Positions 12,320-24,177 of a stretch of 64,000 nucleotides of DNA are shown piece by piece. Below the pieces are notes generated by a model. That model had not been told where the DNA came from, ran no database searches, and saw nothing but the letters and a program-made list of their open reading frames with translations. Where the stretch lies: positions 1,054,001 to 1,118,000 of the forward strand of contig JAUKUA010000004.1 of the NCBI GenBank assembly GCA_030549175.1. Direction: 5' to 3'. The position numbers were made by a program, and so were the translations under genes. This stretch comes from Lasiosphaeris hirsuta (taxonomy: Eukaryota; Ascomycota; Sordariomycetes; Sordariales; Lasiosphaeriaceae). Numbering within the stretch: position 1 is the first letter of the stretch; each line of letters opens with the position of its first letter.

Positions 12320-13413
12320 ATATGATATGATACCAAACTTTAGATGATGCCGGACGAGGGGACAAAAGGGTTTTAATTTTCAGGTGTCTTTGGATACGAT
12401 ACTGGCGTTCTTGTGGCTTGCTTGCACGGCTCTCGGAACGGGAAAGAGCAACTATGCCGCAAAACCTTCATTGCGGGGGCGTCTCTTTTTTTTGTTGCCG
12501 TAATATGGTCTGAATGGCTAATTTTCCTCTGATTTGGGAAACCGGCGGCATCTGCAGTGTCTTCCGGAAGGCGATGGGAAACGAACTCTTGTCTAAGCCG
12601 GGCGGTATGTGTTGTTATCCCTCTACAGTTCCTAGATGGGTCTCTAGGCTATACGTCAGCCGCCTTCATCCTTCATCGGACGTTCGTTGCATGATATATA
12701 TCATCGGGTTGTTTTTACAGAATAATGTTTTTTTTTTCCTTGGGGGAGTGCTTTGGCGGGGAATTAGGGGTTCACGGCCTTGGACCATGGGACGGTCGTT
12801 TGCTTACGATTGAGCCAATTGACTGGCTGGTAGGAATGAATGGCATACCGATCAACCACGAGATGGGATCACAGACGAATGAGTCGTGGGCGGAATGAGG
12901 GGCGCAGTGCGCCTAAACCAGGTGGCTGGCCCAGGGCAACGTGTATACTAGGACAAACAGGACATGCTCTCCGTTGAACGCGGATTAGAGCTGAATAGAG
13001 GCCAGTTGCTGGTCTGAGAGACTGGGCCGATGAGATGCCCCGTGCTCCACGTGTGCCCGACCATATCGTGAAGTAATACTCTCTCAACTAACTTTGTTTT
13101 TGTGTCGGTATCGAACACGAGAATAAGAAGTAGGTGGCGGAGAGTCTGTTCGACTTTGGGCAACGTCGTTTCGTACCGCTGTATGGTACAACTTCTCTTT
13201 TCGGGGCGCGCTATGATTCGGCTGTTTTGGAGGGTTTTGCACGGATAACACAAGATGGGATGGGGTTGATGACTTGGTTAAGACTTAAAAGATTCTTCTT
13301 TATATCTAATGCACTGATGTCAATCAGAACTAGCTACTAATACAAACAGAGGGACAAACAGGGAACCTATATACAACCGGCCCGCCACCTAGCTTCATCC
13401 TATTCCCTCACAG
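12320..13413. other. Intergenic, downstream of SYLF gene
   Basis: About 1.1 kb with no supported gene; 3' flank of the SYLF gene. It contains a T9 run near 12730. The last part leads into the exchanger-like relic. Confidence 0.5.
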
Positions 13414-13626
13414 ATCCCTCTTGCAGCTGTCGCCACCGGGGCCATAACGGCACCCGATGAGGATCCGGACGCCCTCTCCGGGACCAGCGCCGTCTTTCTA
13501 CTGCTCATCTCGACCGCGCTAGTCGCCGTGTGCGCCGAGTTCATGGTCGACTCGATCCACTGCGTAAATGCGATAGCACACATGGCGCCCTCTCATCCTC
13601 GTTCCTTTTGGCTCTTCCCAACATAG
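13414..13626 (+). pseudogene. Relic of a Ca2+/H+ exchanger (CAX/Vcx1-like)
   Basis: A 70-codon plus-strand frame ending in TAG reads IPLAAVATG near its start, then LSGTSAVFLLLI, directly followed by STALVAVCAEFMVDSI. The second and third motifs match the vacuolar Ca2+/H+ exchanger family, where a GTSxxLLLIY segment and a TLLVAVCAEFLVDSI helix occur in that order but separated by dozens of residues and at least one membrane helix. Here they are fused, so the intervening part seems deleted. No start codon or further exchanger exons are found nearby, and the frame stops 13 nt before the FOX2 stop codon on the other strand. I read it as a deleted gene remnant. The family match is from memory. Confidence 0.55.
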
Positions 13627-13638
13627 ATAGGTGTCTAT

Positions 13639-16600
13639 CTATAGCTTGCCACCCTCGCTGACCAACTCGGCCGCCGCACCGCCAATCGCTAGCTTGCCCG
13701 TCTCCTTTACCTTGGTCTGGAAGATAACCTTGTTACCGTCGCGCCACATCTCGGTAACGAGCGTCTGGCCGGGCAAGACAGTACCAGCGAAGCGGACCTT
13801 GATGTTGCTGATGGGGCCGAACCTGGTTCTTCTTGTTAGTGGCTGGCGATGGGGTTGAAGGATACGGAGGGGACATACTTCTCGTAGACGGCCTTGCCGG
13901 CAATGCCAAAGAAGCACAGGCCGTGGAGGATGGGCTGCTTGAAGCCGCCCATCTTGGCAAAGGCTGGGTCGACGTGGAGGGGGCTGGTTTGGTTTGTTAG
14001 TGATTCCTCTTTTCGGAGGGGGGAGGGGGGACGTACTTGTAATCTCCGCTCAACCGGTACAACGCAGCCTGCTCCTCGGTCGTCTTCTCCTCAACGACAA
14101 CATCGGGCGTGCGCGCGGGCGGCTTATTTGCCGAGGTGCTCGCACCGCGATCGGCAGGCTTTTTCTGCCCACCGAAGCCGCCGCACCCCCGCAGGAAGAC
14201 AGTGGCCTCAGTGTAGAACAGCTCCTCGCCCGTCTCGGCGTTGACGGTTGTGACGCCGTTCTTGACGATGGCAGCGTTGCCCTTGTCGACCACCTCGAGT
14301 AGCTTGCCCTTGGAAACGAGGCGGCCGCTGGTAGGGATGGGGTACTTCTTGATTTCGAGGTACTGCTCGCCGTGTAGCAGCATCATGGGCGAGAAGTTGG
14401 GCACGATCTCGTCCATGTTGTAGGGGATCTCGGCGTCAAAGGGGGGGATGACGCCAAAGGTCGGGATCACTTGGAAGTCCTCGGCGCCCTCGCTTTACGT
14501 GGTGGTTAGCTACCACTTATCCGCGGCATGGGTCTAGTTGGGGGCTTACAAGACATAGCGCAGGTTAGTACGCTTGGCTCCGATGCCCAAGTTGTAGAGT
14601 ATGACGTCGCGCTCGGTGAAAGTGAACTCGGTACCCTTAGCCTCGGCCTTGAGGGCCTTTTGGATGGCCTCCAGATACTGGCTACCGCCAGCAGCACTCT
14701 GCGTAAACAAATCATGTTAACAAGTCGTCATTTCTACACTAGATTGCTACGGTACATGGGCGAGGAGGAGCATATAGAAAAGGGGAATCATACTTTTCCT
14801 GAACCGCTCTTGTTCTCCATGTTTGCCATAATCTTTTCCAGACTGTCCGAAGTCTTCTCCGGGTTGTCTGAGCGGCTGTCAAAGGTGATGATGTCATTCC
14901 AGTGCTTGATGACCTCCTCAGGGGCGAGGGGTACATCAACGGGGAAGCCATGGCCACCAGTCCGCTGCCACCTTGTGCGGCCAATCCAGCCACTGCCAAC
15001 CTCATACAGACCGCCGGTGGGGTTGCTGGGGACCTTGTCGCTGCAGAGTGCAAGGATAAGGGGCGCGATGTACTCGGGCTTGAAAGCCTGGACGAGCTCC
15101 TCGGGAAGGATAGTCTTGGTCATGGCTGTGCCGGCGTTGGGGGCAATGGTGTTTACATAAATGTTGTACTTGGCCCCCTCGAGAGCAAGGGCTCGTGAGA
15201 AGCCCAGGATGGCAGCTTTCTAGTATAGTGTCAGCATGATACATCTCATAGGGGAAAGTCAATATATCTTACAGCAGCAGCGTAGTTGGCTTGGCCAAAG
15301 TTGCCATAGATACCACTGGTCGAGGTGGTGTTGACAACCCGACCATACTTTTGCTTGAGGAAGTAGGGCCACGCAGCCTTGGTAACCTTGTAGGTACCGC
15401 GGGCGTGGACGTTGAGGACGGGATCCCAGAGGCTGTCATCCATGTTGTTGAAGGCCTTGTCCCGGAGGATACCAGCATTGTTCACAACAATATCAACGCG
15501 GCTAAAAGCGTCAATGGCCACCTTGACAACGGCATCGCCGTCCTCAGCAGAAAGCTTGGCACCAACGGCCTTTCCACCCAGCTTCTTGATCTCGTTTACC
15601 ACGTCATCGGGGTTCATGAGATCATTCACAACAACGGAGGCGCCGTGCTTAGCAAATGCCAGGCAGTATGCGCGACCGATACCAGCACCGCCTCCTGTGA
15701 CGAGGGCTACCCGGCCCGTGAAGTCAAGCTTCTCCCCCTTATCGTTGGGGCCCAGCTTCAAGGAGTCCTCGAGAAGGGTAAGGAAATCGTTGGGGCCGCT
15801 AGGGTACTGAGGCTTGGAGAAGTCGGAAACCTGGTCCCACTTCTTCAGGACAGCGCCGGGTGTGTAGCTATCGTCACACTTGAGGAGCTGGCCATTGGCA
15901 CGCTCCCACCGAAGCTTGGCGATGTGGCCACCACCAACCTCAAAGATCGACCCGGACTCGGTTGTGTTATTCTTGTGTACGAGGACAGCGACGAGGGGCA
16001 CGACCCACTCGGGCTTCATGACAGCGAGCAGATCAGGCGGCATGATGGTCTCGGTCATGCGGCTGGCGGCAATAGGGGCAATGACGTTGGAGATGATGTT
16101 GTACTTTGCGCCCTCCTTGGCGAGGGTCTCGGTGAAACCGACCATGGCGAGCTTGGCGGCGGAGTAGTTGGCCTGGCCAAAGTTGCCGAACAGACCCGCA
16201 GCGGAGGCGGTGTTGATGACACGACCGTACTTTTGCTTGCGGAAGTGAGGCCAGGCGGCGCGGGAGCACTTGTAACTACCCTTGACGTGGACCTTGAAGA
16301 TCAAGTCCCAGTCCTGGTCCTTCATGTTCTTAAAGCTGATGTCGCGCAAGATGCCGGCATTATTGATGAGGATATCGATGCGGCCAAACGCCTTGATGGC
16401 GGTTTCGATGATCTTGTCACCATCCTCAACGCTGTCGTAGTTGGCGACGGCCTTGCCGCCTGCGGCCTTGATCTCGTTCACCACCACATCGGCAGCCTGC
16501 GTAGGGGTTAATGTGCTGTGTCTGTCACTTGTGGGTGGAGAGCAAAACATACCTTGGACGAGGTGCCCTCGCCCTTGAACGAGCCGCCGAGATCGTTGAC

Positions 16601-16711
16601 AACAACGCTGGCTCCCCGCGATGCGAAGAAAGTGGCATAGGCCTTGCCGAGACCTCCACCGGCACCCGTGACAACGGCGACTTGGCCGTCGTACCTCAAT
16701 TGGTCAGCCAT
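13639..16711 (-). CDS. fox2: Peroxisomal multifunctional beta-oxidation enzyme (hydratase-dehydrogenase)
   Basis: Seven exons (16711-16553, 16496-15273, 15219-14794, 14698-14550, 14492-14037, 13983-13879, 13822-13639) join in phase to 900 residues, the usual length of fungal FOX2. Two short-chain dehydrogenase domains come first: [10 protein letters not shown] with NYSAAK, then [10 protein letters not shown] with NYAAAK (split by intron 2). The C-terminal hot-dog enoyl-CoA hydratase 2 part carries DYNPLHVDP, rebuilt across intron 5. The enzyme hydrates trans-2-enoyl-CoA to the (3R)-hydroxy form and oxidises it to 3-ketoacyl-CoA. The protein ends in GKL, a variant of the SKL-type peroxisomal signal. 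Introns are 53-95 nt. A CCTCGG element lies about 225 nt upstream. Confidence 0.95.
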
Positions 16712-18118
16712 TGTGGAGATGTGTGCTGTGGTGTGCTGAGGGCTGATTCAGAGTTTGCGGAATGAGAATCGGGGGAGTCAGATAATAATAGTAATAACAA
16801 CACACAGCTCGCTGGAAAGGCAATCACAGCCACAATCACGGCACACAGGACAGCAGGAGCAGTGCGCAACTTCTTTTTAACAGGACGGCAGTGGTCAATG
16901 TGAGGACAGTGCCAGCGCTGGCGGGTGAAATAAGCCGAGGCAATACGCCGTGCGTCAATGGAATGGCTGCGCATTCCAGCTCGACTCCACCGTCCTCTTT
17001 TGCCGAGAGCGGGGCATTGGGCCCAGCCCGCTGCCCCATCACATGCCATCAAAGCTGCTGCACCCGTCGCTTCTCGTCTGGCAACGGTCGGGAATCGGGA
17101 GTCTTTTCCCATGACGCAGCACGAACATAGTCTCGCCCGTTGGGCTAAATGCAGCTTCACCACTGCCGAAAGATTTACCTCTGCCAGCTACTTATTCGCT
17201 CACTACATTTGGCTTCCCGGCCACGCGAGCCGGTTGCATACCCGAAACTGGAAACCTCGACCACCACTCTTAGCATTGACTATTCAACTCGATGGAAGAT
17301 TCGTGTCCTGATTACCTACATACACTATGGGACGGCCTCATGACTGGGATTCTCTCAGCGGCCGAGCTTCAGACATGTGAGTCTCTTGGCGTTAGTGTGC
17401 CCGGGTTTGTGATCACGTCACATGAGTCGTGTCCTGGTGCGATGGACGGTGCTTATTGGGGGGTGGTATCCGGATCGGGAAGGGACGAAGCTCAAGACGG
17501 CCTCCTTCGAGATCATACCGCGAAATAACTTGAAGGCGCGCGTCTAATTTTATCCCAGCGCATGTCAGTCTGTTTTTCGGAGAAGTTCTTGGGGATCGCC
17601 AGCTCTCCGTCTCTCAACTGGCTCCTCCTGGATTTGCCTTGGCAATGGATTCCACGCGCTTCCTGGCTCCCGCCCGGGGCGAGGGAAAATCGCCTATTTG
17701 TCGCGCTATCCCTGGTTTGACGGGTCACAAACGCGGAGAACAGCTCCCCCACACTTCCACACTTGCGTCCTCCAACCCCGCCAATGCCAGGGGACTGCCA
17801 CTGGCGTCATCGCTGGCTTCGAGGCTGCACGCCTGCAGAGGGTCAATGACTGGCTAGGACCACGAATCCCACAAAACCCCGTCATGCTTGCATGCCCAAC
17901 TGCGACGCCGTCAACCTCACTTAGCGTTAGTTATTCACCGATGCCGACGCCGCCGCCGCCGCCCCTCAGTAACAGCGCCGACCACAGCATCCTGCGGGCT
18001 GCATTCATCCTGCAGCTGCACTCTCGCTGCACTCTTGCGTACCTGGCCTACGCATACGCAAGGTAGAGGGTAAGGCGGCACAACAGCCGCTGGAAATTTC
18101 GAGACACAGGCAGACACC
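16712..18118. promoter_or_regulatory. Divergent promoter region FOX2 / glycerate-kinase-like gene
   Basis: About 1.4 kb between two divergent starts with no coding frame I can support. It should hold both promoters. Apart from the CCTCGG hexamer listed separately I recognise no element. Confidence 0.6.
16935..16940 (-). promoter_or_regulatory. Candidate FarA/FarB fatty-acid response element (CCTCGG)
   Basis: CCTCGG on the minus strand, 224 nt upstream of the FOX2 ATG. In Aspergillus, FarA/FarB Zn2Cys6 activators bind this hexamer in promoters of beta-oxidation and peroxisome genes. A six-base match occurs often by chance, but its place before a beta-oxidation gene is apt. Confidence 0.4.
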
Positions 18119-19155
18119 ATGGCCACGGCCATACCCAACACTCCGGATGTGCCCCTCCAATCCCGTGTAGTCGACGACAAGTCCCCCATCTGCATCCCCT
18201 TCATCCTCTCGCGCCTCGAGGCGCACAAGAAACAGCAGGCCGCCGCGGGCACTGCTAAGCCCTTTATTATCGGGTTGAACGGCGTCCAGGGCGTCGGCAA
18301 GACGACGCTGGTCCGCGCGTTGGCAGAGACCCTGCAGGAGCGCGAGGGGCTGCCCACCCTCGTCGTGAGCATCGACGATTTTTATCTGCCCCACGCCGGC
18401 CAGCTGGCTCTAGCCGCCGCCCACCCGGAAAACGCCCTCGTCCAGTACCGGGGCGAGCCCGGTGAGTTTTGTGTTTCTTCGTTGCTGGCCCTCGCTCTAC
18501 ACCCCCCTGACTAGCTGACCGACTGACTGACACCGTGATTCCACCCCCATTGATTCTGAATCCAGGCACCCACGACATCCCCTTAGCCACGTCTTTTTTG
18601 TCTACCCTCTGCGCCGGGCAGCCCACTCGGGTGCCCCAGTACGACAAGGCCGCCTTCTCCGGCCTCGGTGACCGCGTGCCCCCATCCCAGTGGCCCGCCG
18701 TCAACGAGCCCAGCCAGCCTCGCATTCGCGTCGTCCTCCTCGAAGGTTGGTGCGTCGGGTTCCGCGCACTCTCTGACGCCGCTGTTGAGGAGGCGTGGCG
18801 AGCACCCTTAGCGCGCACGCTACACCGACATACGCTCGAGAACCTGCTCTTCGTTAATCAACAACTGCGTGAGTACGACGCCATCACCGACCAGCTCGAC
18901 GCCTTCATCCACATTGACGCAGAAGACACCGAGTACGTTTATGCGTGGCGCGGGCAGCAAGAGGAACAGCTCCGGCGTGAACGCGGCAGTGGCATGACGG
19001 ACGAACAGGTCACTAAGTTCGTCGACGCCTACTATCCAGCCTACGAGCTCTTCTCGGAGGGTGTGCGCCGCGGCATCTTTCCTAATAGATCGGGGTGCCA
19101 GCTTCGGCTGGTGGTCGGGCGGGACAGGAGCGTGCAAGACAAAATTGTAATATGA
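18119..19155 (+). CDS. P-loop kinase of the D-glycerate 3-kinase / Tda10 family
   Basis: Exons 18119-18461 and 18566-19155 (310 residues; 104-nt intron with GTGAGT donor). The start ATG sits in a strong ACCATGG context. The Walker A loop is GVQGVGKTTL near residue 58, followed by VVSIDDFYLPH, a Walker-B-like acidic strand that binds substrate in this family. Further conserved blocks are YRGEPGTHDIPLA (rebuilt across the intron), VPQYDKAAFSGLGDR and VLLEGWCVGF. Plant glycerate 3-kinase and yeast Tda10 share this order and length. Plant GLYK phosphorylates D-glycerate in photorespiration; the fungal substrate is uncertain. No targeting peptide is obvious, so a cytosolic place is inferred. Confidence 0.85.
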
Positions 19156-19968
19156 AACCGACAACAATTTTGCTTTTTATCCCCTGTCAAAAACGCAAGA
19201 TGCAATTCATAACGGAGAGGAGAGAAACAAGGAAATAAAAAAGCAGATCTACTTGCCCAACCCAGCCTAGCTCCTCTCCAAAGCTACATGCATAGCCATC
19301 TATGAATCGATGTCATAATTCTGTAAGTGAAACCCAGCCCAAGCCTGTGGTCCCTGTGCGGCTGAGCTCCTACAAACGAAGATTTTTTTCCCGTTTAGGT
19401 AGCTTTCCACGAAACTGCAAACAAAAGACCGGCCATGAACCATGAGATGCAAAGCCGCCCACCTGCACCGATCAAGTGTTCCATGCCGTTTGTCATAGTC
19501 ATAAAAGGCCGTTAAAATACGTCGTAATAATCATCAAGGTCGTTTCGAAAGGGTTCCGGAATGTTGCCGCTGAAGTGTATAGTGAAGCCGCTCCTTTCCT
19601 TCCGAGCCCAGGGCACCTCAATTTGTGTAAGGTGAGCGCGTTGCCGCAGTCGTTAGAGTCGTAAAATAATTCGTCACCCAAGACCCCCAGATAAAATGAT
19701 AAGAAAATGAAGAGTAGAAAAGAGTAGAGAAGAGAAACAGACTTCCGAGACAGATTAGTACCGAGAGCTGGTTCATCAGAAGAAAAACAAGCACAAAAAA
19801 GATCATTTTCTTTCACATACACCTACCCCCTGCTTCGAGGCCGGCCATTCCAAGTACAGCAACCCGCTGCGCATCAACAGTAAGAGCACCAAAACTCCCC
19901 GAGTCCCCAGGGTTTACAGTTGCGCCTCACTCCATCTCGACCTGGACACAGTAATATTAAATGTAGAC
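19156..19968. other. Convergent 3' flanks
   Basis: Between the 3' ends of the kinase-like gene (+) and the ECM11-domain gene (-). A/T-rich in places (A/G-rich 19675-19800); nothing coding recognised. Confidence 0.6.
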
Positions 19969-21942
19969 TCAACCCTCCAAATCCGCCTCCTTCCCAGCCA
20001 TCATGGTCATGCCCTCGTGCTTCAAATCGTCAAGCGTCCTCGCGATCCCCTCCACCTTGCCCCGGACCGCCTCCTCGCGCGCAGAAATTTCGCCCTCAAA
20101 GCGCTCAATCAGGGCCCGCTTGGCCCTGCGTGCTGCCTTCATGCGCTTGACAACGCCAGAAAATTCTTCTAGGAACCAGTCGCCTGCGTCCTCCCACTCG
20201 TTGACGGGCAGCCGCGTGAAGAACTCGTGCTGGTCTTGCCCAATCTTCCCTTTGAAGTATACCAGCCGATTTTCGAGCGTCCCTACCGCTGCGGCCGGTG
20301 CGGCTTGTACGGCTTGCTGTTGCTGTTGGAGAGCGACTACCTGCGGATCGTAGTCGAAGTTTTGCGCGCGTAAGTCCGCGTAGCTCATGGCGTGCAGCTC
20401 GGCGTCGTTGTAGTCAAGGCTGTGTCGACGTTTTCGTTGTGATTGTGATTCCTTAGATTCCTTAGATGTGCCGGCAACGGTCGGTAGTGCTGCTTCCTTG
20501 AGCCGGCGGCTGCCGGTGCGCCCGAGGGGACCCTCGTTAATGAGGTTGAGGCCCCCTGGCATTGCTGTTTGTGACACGAACTGTTGCTGTAGTTGTTGTG
20601 GCTGCTTCCGTGTTGCTCGTGGTGTGAGCTGCAGTGCCTCTTTGGCTTCCTCTGATGACGCCCTCGGACTACCTTCGGTACTTGGTATCATGACGGCCGC
20701 CCGTGTATTATTGAAGGTGGGCTCATCCACAAGCACCGGCGTGAGGTTCTCAAAGACGGTAGAACGCTTGTGGTGAAGCTCCCGCTCCCGCTCCCTATCC
20801 CTCTCCCGTTCTTGCTCGCGGTCACGTTCTCGCTCACGCTCCCGCCGTGCTCTTTCCTGCAATCGTTCCTCTAACCGGACTTTTTCGATCTGGTTAACCA
20901 CCTCGCCCGGTCGCTCCGGGGACATGCCCAGGCTCTGGGCATCGGACGAATATCCGCCGGCCCGATCCGAAAACGAGTCTCTCCTCGCCCCACGCGCATC
21001 CCTATGTGGTAGCTTAGTGCGTCTTAGTGCGTTTAGTTTAGTTGGGGTAGTGTCATAAGCCTGGTGCTCATCCTGATATACGTCTTCGATCTTGACAGTA
21101 GCGGCTTGATCATGCAACATGTCACCGTTTGACACACCGTTGTTCATGTTCATGTTCAGGTCAGCAACGCTAGGTCTGTTCTGAGCGCCGGGCTGCCTGA
21201 TAACTTTGAGCAAGCCATTCTCGCCAATGACAAACGGAAGGTTCTCATCGTGCGTTGGCTGCTGCTGCTGCTGCTGGATGAGGTGGTTGTTGCGAACAGG
21301 TTGTGGCTGGGCCTGCTGGGCCCTCTGGTAGGCAATATCACTGTAGTGGCGGCCATGAGCGGCACCCTGAAGAGCTGGGTGACCGCGGAGCCTGTCTGAG
21401 GCAGCGCGGCTGTCGGTATCGCCAAACATGGAACCGACGGTAGAGTCTTCCCAGGCGTTCTGGGTACCACGGGGGAGCTCGCGCGCTGGTTCGGAGGCTG
21501 AAGTGCGCGTCCGCTGCATCGGGTGGAAGTGCTGTGTGTGTTGTGCAGGCGGCGGCATGCTCGTTGCCGTGGCGGTCTGGTTGGCGTTCGCGTTGTTGGC
21601 AAATCTGCCGACCTTGGGCACAGGTATTGACCTGACTCCAGCGGCTCCAGCTCCAACGGCAGCGGGCGTGTCCTGACGCGCAGTCACGATTTCTGGAGGG
21701 GGTTGCAGCTGCGGAAGTTCACGTTGAAATTGCAGCAGCTGTGATTGCAATTGTTGCGTGCGGCCCGGGCTTCCCATACCGTTCACTGGCGCGGGCGTTG
21801 CTGGCAGACCCACCACGCCAGCTCTTGGACTGGCGCCTGGACCACCCATGCTGCCATCACTACCAGTGCTTGTCTGGCGCATAAAAAGACCCCCCATGCC
21901 TCCTAACTTTTTCTTTGCGGTCGGCATCATACTATATCGCAT
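19969..21942 (-). CDS. ECM11-domain protein (meiotic synaptonemal-complex-type)
   Basis: Single exon, 657 residues from the ATG at 21942 (the frame runs two codons further up only with a GTG). Most of the protein is low-complexity: Gln/Pro/Ala-rich, with a run of seven Gln encoded near 21265, an Arg/Glu/Asp-rich coiled stretch near 20770-20880 and many Ser. The conserved part is the last 130 residues: LDYNDAELHAMSYADLRAQ, FDYDPQ, then NRLVYFKGKIGQDQHEFFTR and WEDAGDWFLEEFSGVVKRMK. This matches the ECM11 C-terminal domain. Yeast Ecm11 with Gmc2 promotes SUMO-dependent assembly of the synaptonemal complex central element; whether filamentous homologues do so is an inference. Confidence 0.8.
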   Translation of the reverse strand: MRYSMMPTAKKKLGGMGGLFMRQTSTGSDGSMGGPGASPRAGVVGLPATPAPVNGMGSPGRTQQLQSQLLQFQRELPQLQPPPEIVTARQDTPAAVGAGAAGVRSIPVPKVGRFANNANANQTATATSMPPPAQHTQHFHPMQRTRTSASEPARELPRGTQNAWEDSTVGSMFGDTDSRAASDRLRGHPALQGAAHGRHYSDIAYQRAQQAQPQPVRNNHLIQQQQQQPTHDENLPFVIGENGLLKVIRQPGAQNRPSVADLNMNMNNGVSNGDMLHDQAATVKIEDVYQDEHQAYDTTPTKLNALRRTKLPHRDARGARRDSFSDRAGGYSSDAQSLGMSPERPGEVVNQIEKVRLEERLQERARRERERERDREQERERDRERERELHHKRSTVFENLTPVLVDEPTFNNTRAAVMIPSTEGSPRASSEEAKEALQLTPRATRKQPQQLQQQFVSQTAMPGGLNLINEGPLGRTGSRRLKEAALPTVAGTSKESKESQSQRKRRHSLDYNDAELHAMSYADLRAQNFDYDPQVVALQQQQQAVQAAPAAAVGTLENRLVYFKGKIGQDQHEFFTRLPVNEWEDAGDWFLEEFSGVVKRMKAARRAKRALIERFEGEISAREEAVRGKVEGIARTLDDLKHEGMTMMAGKEADLEG

Positions 21943-24177
21943 CGACACGGGGGTAGCGGCGACAATTTGGGCACAGCTGGGTGGGATTGCGGGAGGGTGG
22001 AGGGCGGCCGTTCCGTGCCGACATGTGCTGTAAGTTTTGTTGTTGTTTTGGTTGCGGTTGTTTACTTATTTACGTGCGGGCAGGAGGTCAAGTGGACAGG
22101 CAGGCAGGACTGCGTGCGGTGGAGGGTAGTGGCAGCATGTGGGAGGACCGACGGTTGAAAAGTAGATGCAAGCCCCAGACCGAACGCTGTGACTCGGGCA
22201 ATCGGGGCATTATTATCTGATTCGCGATGGCTAGCGTTGGGCTCGCGCCTCGATTCGATAACCAGCGTTGGGTTGGACAATGAATGGGCAGTGGGCAATG
22301 CGGAATCGCACATGTGCGTCAAAGAACATGAGAGGTGTGGACTGCCAAAGGGGGGCTTCTGGCTAGGCTCCGGGGTCAAGGGACGACGGGCGACGACGAG
22401 CGACTGAAAGGCCCAAAAAGGACGAGACGGTCGGCATCGTGGTTCCAATGGCAACGGCCGGCCGCCTTTGTGCAGGTCGTTGAGAGGAATCCTCCAGCAA
22501 TTCGCGCTAACTCCCGCCCACCACACGCTGTCAGGTGAAGGCTCTCGATGCAGGCAGGGTCTACGGCTCGACCGGGGTGCGGGTGGGAGGAGTTGACGAC
22601 GGAACGGGCAGGGAGTCTAAAGTTTGGAGTCTGGAGCGGCACTGGGGAAGGGCACTCGACCTGTGCAGTCGAGGGCAGCGGCTTCGGCCCTCATCCCGCA
22701 GGCCCGGCCCCAGTTGACTGTCCCCCGAGCGCCACTCACGAAGGTCAATTTGAGCCAGGTTCTCTCTGACAGGCCGCCCCATTCTGCTCGTTCTGCCTGT
22801 CGCAGGCCCGAACTGCAAAGTCTGCGAATTGATGGACCGGACGTGCATCGACCATTGACTAATAATGCTGTTGCGACGTCGACCACGAGCGAGCCGTTGC
22901 ATCCAACCCTGCAGGCGACCCACGTCTACCCAACGTCCCCCGCAGCCGAGTGCATCCACTATGGCCATAGAAGCCCGACCTGGGATGTGATCAAGACACC
23001 TTCATGCCAGCGAACAAATCTAATAAGATGGTTGGTCTAGCCCGCTATGACGAGCCAATCATCGCCCGATCGCAAAAGCCATAGTGTCAATCGAGTGTAC
23101 CTCTAGGGTTGGGACGGCATACTACGTCCGCCTGCGCATGTCGCCCTACCCTACCTACCCCCCGAAAGTGAAGCCCACAACCGCCGTCCTCGATCGAATG
23201 CCACTCCTCGGTGCGACCTTGGCCTGTTATACCCTCCAACATCTTGAACAGGCCCCGATTCTTATCGGATAGCAACCATGGGTCGGTCCCAAGAGCCAGT
23301 ACCAGTCCCTCTGATCGACGGGTGAAGCGCATATCTCAAGGTCTGAAGGTAGCCGGAGTACCTCATCGGGGATAGCTCCGCTAGGGAGGCAGGAGACTTG
23401 CTGCTCGTTCTAGAGGATATCCATAAGGATAGTTGAGAGACCGTCCTCTATCTGCAAGACAGCGCGCTACGTAGCCCACCTCGATTGTTGCGTTTCTCAA
23501 TGCCACACCTTCTTTCCCGGGGGCAGTTGAATATCAAAGTATCAAAGAGACCACAGATGGAGGCTTATACCAAGCTAACGTGCGCAGCGCCTGCAACCAT
23601 GCACAGTTGTACCGCACAATACTTGTGTCTACATCAACGGTCGACTATCTGCCATCACCGCTACCTCAAAAAGACCATGAGTCGCAGACAAATGATGTCC
23701 GGGAGATAAGAGCCTTGTCTGTGAATCGGATTATCTGCTTTGCGCAAAAATCCCGCATTCTATCGGTTCCTCGTCGTCGTGTGTTGCCCGATCAACTCGA
23801 CCGTTGAGGTTCCATTACTTGAGGGGCTCTTCGAAATACTGTACTACGCCACCAAAGTGAAGTTGGCCCGGTTGAAGGAACCGTCTCAGCGCCAAGCGCA
23901 AACCGCTTTCTTTGCCCCGCGTTTACCCCAGTCTTGCCGCAACGATAAGATAAGCCCCTCCACCCAAAATTCCATCATCCTCCAAGAAAGGAGGGGCCGA
24001 CTCCGCGGCGGCGATTTCTAATCCATGCATGGGACCCAAGCCAGAAGAAACGACACCCCTACTTCCCACCTCAACCGACCCCCGATAGTCACATCTACCT
24101 ACTGCACACACACCCGTATCCCGCGCGCAGCAAACCCCAACGTCACATTATCGAAGCGACCCGAACCGACCCTCGCC
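21943..24177. promoter_or_regulatory. Divergent intergenic region ECM11-domain gene / NBP35
   Basis: About 2.2 kb, no supported gene; must include both promoters. Just upstream of the ECM11-domain gene, near 22030-22060, the plus strand is a run of short TTG/GTT units. A frame opens upstream of NBP35 from an ATG at 24025, discussed under rejected items. Confidence 0.55.

Noticed and set aside
15291..16511. 406-codon plus-strand frame opposite FOX2
   Set aside because: It is the antisense shadow of the long FOX2 exon 2; no domain, and the minus strand has clear dehydrogenase motifs.
24025..24177. 51-codon in-frame N-terminal extension of NBP35
   Set aside because: No targeting or conserved feature; the ATG at 24178 has the better context and gives the family's usual N terminus. 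Could still be used by a longer transcript.
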